From: Methanolobus sp. UBA474
GTDB lineage: Archaea > Halobacteriota > Methanosarcinia > Methanosarcinales > Methanosarcinaceae
Direction: 5' to 3'
Length of the DNA stretch: 26,610 nucleotides
NCBI GenBank assembly: GCA_002501695.1
Contig: DANZ01000038.1
Coordinates: 1-26,610 of the forward strand
Shown here: positions 23,292 through 26,610 of the stretch, in pieces
Numbering within the stretch: position 1 is the first letter of the stretch
Layout: the number at the start of each line of letters is the position of its first letter
Made by a program: the position numbers and the translations under genes
Notes under the pieces: generated by a model
What the model was told of the DNA's origin: nothing
Database searches by the model: none
Seen by the model: only the letters and a program-made list of their open reading frames with translations

Positions 23292-23320
23292 TATAGCTAA
23301 TGAATGAGGGCCGCACTCGC

Positions 23321-25984
23321 TCACCTGTTACCCTCAGCCGAGAGCCTGCTCTTGATCTGGCTCAGCTTATTGAGCGCCTCAATAGGTGTGAGTGAATTGA
23401 CATCCAACTCTCTCAGTTCCTCCACAACAGGATGCGGCCTGTTTTCCACGGAGGGAGCGCCCTGGTCGAAAAGTATAAGCTGCGTGTACTTGGAGCTGTT
23501 GCGATGCTTCCTGCCGGCTTTGGTACCGTTCATGCTTATAGCGCTCTCGTTCTCGATGTCCTCCAGGATCTCCCTGGCCCTCTTGGTCACGCTTAAGGGG
23601 ACGCCGGCAATCCTTGCCACATGGATACCGTAACTCTTGTCCGTTGCACCGGGCACGATCTTCCGTAGGAACACCAGGTCTTCGCCTTCCTCTTTTACTG
23701 CGATATGAAAGTTCTTCACCCGTTTCAGGGTGCCCGCAAGCTCGGTCAGCTGGTGGTAGTGAGTGGCGAACAGCGACCTCACACCGACGCGGCCTTTGTT
23801 GTGGATATATTCCACAACTGCTTTTGCAATGCTGTAGCCATCGTATGTACTGGTGCCCCTGCCTATCTCATCCAGCAGCACCAGGCTTCTGGGGGTCGCA
23901 TTGTTCAGGATGTTGGCAAGCTCCACCATTTCCACCATGAAGGTGCTCTGCCCGCTGGCAAGGTCGTCAAAGGCTCCGACACGTGTGAACACCCTGTCAA
24001 CTATGCCAATGGATGCATATGAAACGGGCACAAATGAGCCTGCCTGCGCCATGATGACTATCATCGCTATCTGGCGCATGTAAGTGGACTTTCCCGCCAT
24101 GTTGGGCCCAGTTATCAGCATGAACTGGTTGTTCTGGCAATCCATGTCCGTGTCATTCGGCACGAAACCGCCCGGGACCGCGCTCTCCACCACAGGGTGT
24201 CTTCCGTCCCTGATAAGCAGCTTGCGGTCGTTGGTGATGGCAGGCCTGACATAATTGTTATTTGCAGCCACTTCAGCAAAGTTCGCAAGCACGTCCAGCA
24301 TGCCTATGGTTGCAGCTGTGTCCTGCAGCTGCTTTGCATGTGAAGCCACCACTGCGTTTACCTCGCACAGCAGCTCATGCTCCAGGGCGACCATCTTCTC
24401 ATCAGCCGAAAGGATATCGCTCTCACGCTCCTTGAGCTGGGGCGTATAGAACCTCTCCGCATTGGTCATGGTCTGCTTGCGTATGTAATCATCCGGGACT
24501 TGGGCTATATTGGCCTTGGTGATCTCCAGATAGTAGCCGAACACCTTGTTGTAACCCACCTTAAGCGAGCGGATACCGGTCCTGTCACGCTCTTTCTGCT
24601 GGAATTCGGCGATCCAGTGCTTGCCGCTCTTTGACAGGCCCCTGAGCTCGTCCAGCCTCTCGTTATAACCGGACCTTATCATCCCGCCGTCCCTGACGCT
24701 CATCGGGGGCTCATCCACTATTGCCCTGCGGAGAAGGTCTGTGAGCTCTTCCAGTTCCCTGAAAGAAGAGAGCTGTGCAACAATGCCTGCCAGAAGTCCA
24801 GACCTCTCAAAGCCACTCATGCAATCAATTATCTGCGGCATAGCCTCCATCGATCTTCTCAGCGCCACCAAGTCCCTTGCATTGGAATTGCCATACAGGA
24901 CCCTTCCGACAAGCCGTTCCATGTCCTTTACATAGGACAGGTGTGACCTGAGATCGAAACGAACAAGAGTATTGCCCAAAAGCTCAGAGACCGCATCCAG
25001 GCGATGATCTATATCATCAACAGATACCAGAGGCTTGAGCAACCACTTTTGCAGCAACCTGCCGCCCATAGGGGTCCTTGTATCATCCAGCACGTTCAGC
25101 AGGGTGGAATCACTGCCTTCCCCCCTGACATTCTTCACTATCTCCAGATTGCGCAGGGTGATGGCATCCAGTACCATGAACTCGGAATCAAAATAGGTCT
25201 TTAGATGCTGTACCTGTGACAGTTCCCGCATCTGGGTGTCAATGGCATACTGAAGAGCTGCGCCTGCCGAGCAGATAGCAAAGGGGAGGCCGCTGCATCC
25301 CATACCTTCGAGTGTCGAAACTCTGAAATGCTCCCTCAGCACCCTGTCAGCATATTCATGCCCGAAAGCATCTTTTGCATATTCGTGGATGATTATCTTC
25401 AGTTCCCTGATGCGCTCCACCAGCTTCTCATCGGCAAGCAGGGCAGGCGGCATTATACATTCAGAGGGACCCATGCGTGCAGCCTCGCTTGCTACCCTGT
25501 CATAGGGAGAGCTGTCCGCAAGCTGTGTGGTCAGGAACTCACCCGTGGAAATATCCAGGAAAGCGATCCCGAAGTCCTTCCCTTCCCCGTACAGCGCCAT
25601 AAGATAGTTATTCGAAGCATCCGGGAACATGGAAGGGTCCATGACAGTCCCTGGAGTAACTACACGCACGACCCCTCTTTTCACAACACCCTTAGCCAGC
25701 TTGGGGTCCTCAAGCTGCTCGCATATGGCGACCTTGTACCCTTTCTTTATAAGCCGGGGCAGGTAAGTGTCAAGGGCATGATAAGGGATACCTGCAAGCG
25801 GCATATCCTTCCCGTCCTTACCTCTCCCCCTGGTGGTGAGAGTTATCTCCAGCTCTCTCGCAATGGTCTTCGCGTCTTCGCCGAAGGATTCATAGAAGTC
25901 CCCCATCCTGAAAAATATGAGGGCATCCTCATACTCCCCCTTGGCTGCATAATACTGCTGCATCGCAGGCGTCATCTGGTTCAT
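23321..25984 (-). CDS. mutS: DNA mismatch repair protein MutS (MutS1)
   Basis: An 887-residue MutS1. The mismatch-reading FxE is F30-Y31-E32 in GDFYESF. The lever and clamp occupy the centre, and the ATPase has Walker A GPNMAGKST near residue 622, then STFMVEM, DEIGRGTSTYDG and ATHYHQL. The C-terminal region ends with TPIEALNKLSQIK, a helical dimer/tetramer tail seen in bacterial MutS. The ATG at 25984 has no clear ribosome-binding site. With MutL it should give bacterial-type mismatch repair; no MutH is needed with the nickase-type MutL. Confidence 0.97.
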   Translation of the reverse strand: MNQMTPAMQQYYAAKGEYEDALIFFRMGDFYESFGEDAKTIARELEITLTTRGRGKDGKDMPLAGIPYHALDTYLPRLIKKGYKVAICEQLEDPKLAKGVVKRGVVRVVTPGTVMDPSMFPDASNNYLMALYGEGKDFGIAFLDISTGEFLTTQLADSSPYDRVASEAARMGPSECIMPPALLADEKLVERIRELKIIIHEYAKDAFGHEYADRVLREHFRVSTLEGMGCSGLPFAICSAGAALQYAIDTQMRELSQVQHLKTYFDSEFMVLDAITLRNLEIVKNVRGEGSDSTLLNVLDDTRTPMGGRLLQKWLLKPLVSVDDIDHRLDAVSELLGNTLVRFDLRSHLSYVKDMERLVGRVLYGNSNARDLVALRRSMEAMPQIIDCMSGFERSGLLAGIVAQLSSFRELEELTDLLRRAIVDEPPMSVRDGGMIRSGYNERLDELRGLSKSGKHWIAEFQQKERDRTGIRSLKVGYNKVFGYYLEITKANIAQVPDDYIRKQTMTNAERFYTPQLKERESDILSADEKMVALEHELLCEVNAVVASHAKQLQDTAATIGMLDVLANFAEVAANNNYVRPAITNDRKLLIRDGRHPVVESAVPGGFVPNDTDMDCQNNQFMLITGPNMAGKSTYMRQIAMIVIMAQAGSFVPVSYASIGIVDRVFTRVGAFDDLASGQSTFMVEMVELANILNNATPRSLVLLDEIGRGTSTYDGYSIAKAVVEYIHNKGRVGVRSLFATHYHQLTELAGTLKRVKNFHIAVKEEGEDLVFLRKIVPGATDKSYGIHVARIAGVPLSVTKRAREILEDIENESAISMNGTKAGRKHRNSSKYTQLILFDQGAPSVENRPHPVVEELRELDVNSLTPIEALNKLSQIKSRLSAEGNR

Positions 25985-26082
25985 GATAATCTGTGAAATG
26001 GTTTGTTTCCCAGACTATCTGGCTGTTAGTATTTTTGTGTTTGCATTGGGATAGAAACTGCGTGCAGAGCAATCTTGCATAA

Positions 26083-26101
26083 GGGGTCAGGTCCCTGCCC
26101 C
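26083..26101. repeat. GC-rich imperfect hairpin upstream of mutS
   Basis: GGGG and CCCC outer arms and CAGG/CCTG inner arms, with one bulged T. It is the only GC-rich structure in an AT-rich gap. It might be a remnant of a repeat family or a terminator; no second copy was noticed in the window. Confidence 0.25.
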
Positions 26102-26280
26102 AAACTGGATTTTAGCTTTGTTCCTCTTCACTCTTCTACTTACAATATGCAGCATCACAGGCACTTCTACCAGTACACCTACAACAGTTGCCAGTGTGGC
26201 TCTCTAAGTTTTCAGTCTGCCACTGCATTTCCAAAGATACTCTTATTCCATGTTCAATTTATATGGCTATCCTATAGAAG

Positions 26281-26338
26281 TATTTCAATTAATTTTGAAA
26301 TAGCAATCCTTAAATAGAATGCTTCAAATATATTTGAA
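26281..26338 (+). promoter_or_regulatory. Permease promoter with two TTCAA-N6-TTGAA palindromes around the TATA box
   Basis: TTCAA-N6-TTGAA occurs at 26284-26299 (extended to 8-base arms TATTTCAA/TTGAAATA, 26281-26302) and again as a perfect 16-base palindrome at 26323-26338. The TATA-like CTTAAATAG at 26309-26317 lies between them, so initiation near 26337 would fall at the edge of the second site. The pair looks like a metal-type (ArsR/SmtB-like) repressor operator. Confidence 0.6.
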
Positions 26339-26342
26339 ATAC

Positions 26343-26610
26343 ATGACACAAGACTATCTGTTGCATTTGATGAATGTAGGCCTGCAATCGGTCCAGGAGT
26401 ACCTGGCCTTGCACGTATTGCTGTGCCTGGTCCCCGCATTCTTCCTTGCCGGAGCTATTGCATCGCTCTTCTCAAAAGAATCAGTGCTGAAGTACTTCGG
26501 AGCTGATGCACCGAAATACATTTCTTACTCCGTAGCGGCAGTTTCCGGTTGCCTGCTTGCAGTGTGCAGTTGCACCGTGCTTCCCCTGTTTGCGGGTATC
26601 TTCAAGAGAG
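26343..26610 (+). CDS. Permease of the DUF318/UPF0718 type (5' part, cut by window edge)
   Basis: Eighty-nine codons are present. A long helix (about 20-42) contains LLCLVPAFFLAGAIASLFS, followed by VLKYFGADAPKYISYSVAA and a second helix with GCLLAVCSCTVLPLFAGIFKR. The VCSCTVLPLF segment with its cysteines is typical of the UPF0718 permeases (ArsP/SO_0444 relatives), several of which export organoarsenicals or metals. The ATG at 26343 lies only about six bases after the expected transcription start, so the message is probably leaderless. Substrate is not shown by the sequence. Confidence 0.82.
   Translation, partial: MTQDYLLHLMNVGLQSVQEYLALHVLLCLVPAFFLAGAIASLFSKESVLKYFGADAPKYISYSVAAVSGCLLAVCSCTVLPLFAGIFKR

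Larger units (their letters stand above)
25985..26342. other. 358-base gap between mutS and edge permease
   Basis: No convincing gene is seen. The mutS promoter is likely the leftward AAATACTAAC at about 26025-26034, with CCAGA-N3-TCTGG (26010-26022) between it and the expected start. A GC-rich imperfect hairpin, GGGG-T-CAGG-N2-CCTG-CCCC, lies at 26083-26101. From 26150 to 26280 the sequence is pyrimidine-rich with no recognised structure. The permease promoter with its paired palindromes is at 26281-26340. Confidence 0.5.

Noticed and set aside
25328..25996. 222-codon open frame on the plus strand across the 5' end of mutS
   Set aside because: Antisense to MutS domain I, which is clearly coding with the FYE mismatch motif; no recognisable protein.
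26083..26101. GGGG-T-CAGG...CCTG-CCCC as a transposon or REP-type end
   Set aside because: No second copy, no transposase and no target duplication in the window; kept only as a hairpin.
26075..26317. 80-codon open frame upstream of the edge permease
   Set aside because: It runs across the GC-rich hairpin, a pyrimidine-rich stretch and the permease promoter palindromes, has no ribosome-binding site, and has a composition unlike the coding genes nearby.

Overview
The window is euryarchaeal chromosome, most likely from a methylotrophic or related methanogen of the Methanosarcinaceae. The grounds are an archaeal information-processing set (RadA, Cdc48/VAT-type ATPase, aIF1 with an N-terminal zinc knuckle, NreA with a PCNA-binding tail, TRAM protein, PRC-barrel protein) next to bacterial-type genes common in mesophilic methanogens (MutS, MutL, IscS/IscU). 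AT-rich archaeal-style promoters and GGAG/GGTG ribosome-binding sites support this. Species cannot be named from the sequence alone.

Layout. 1-3932 is read leftward: aIF1, then a tight iscS-iscU-HTH regulator-nreA run, then the 5' end of a Pit-type phosphate transporter cut by the window edge. 4016-6673 is read rightward: a DUF192 protein, then purL. 6712-7367 holds two small leftward genes (DUF378 membrane protein, TRAM protein). 7622-10191 is cdc48 followed by a PRC-barrel protein. 10260-11959 holds a HAD phosphatase and radA, leftward. 12130-13810 holds archaeal coaD, an unrecognised 110-aa protein and an endonuclease-IV-like TIM barrel that overlaps it. 13821-19999 is a metal/cobamide block read leftward: cbiD-cbiE (corrin ring methylation), cbiM-cbiN and cbiQ-cbiO (ECF-type cobalt importer), and an RcnA/NicO-type nickel/cobalt permease. 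20043-25984 holds mutL and mutS, both leftward, separated by a rightward Bcr/CflA-type MFS exporter. The right edge cuts a permease of the DUF318/UPF0718 type.

How the genes fit together. Cobalt import feeds cobamide synthesis, on which methanogenesis depends. DNA-repair and recombination genes are unusually dense (nreA, radA, endonuclease-IV-like, mutL, mutS). The iscSU operon carries a small HTH protein with four C-terminal cysteines, a candidate Fe-S or zinc sensor, and runs into nreA by a TTGA overlap.

No CRISPR array, insertion sequence, tRNA or rRNA was found. The most interesting unexplained structure is in short non-coding sequence: palindromes at predicted transcription starts (before the edge permease, nicO, cbiM, radA, pit and aIF1/DUF192), and perfect hairpins placed on or beside stop codons at several gene ends.
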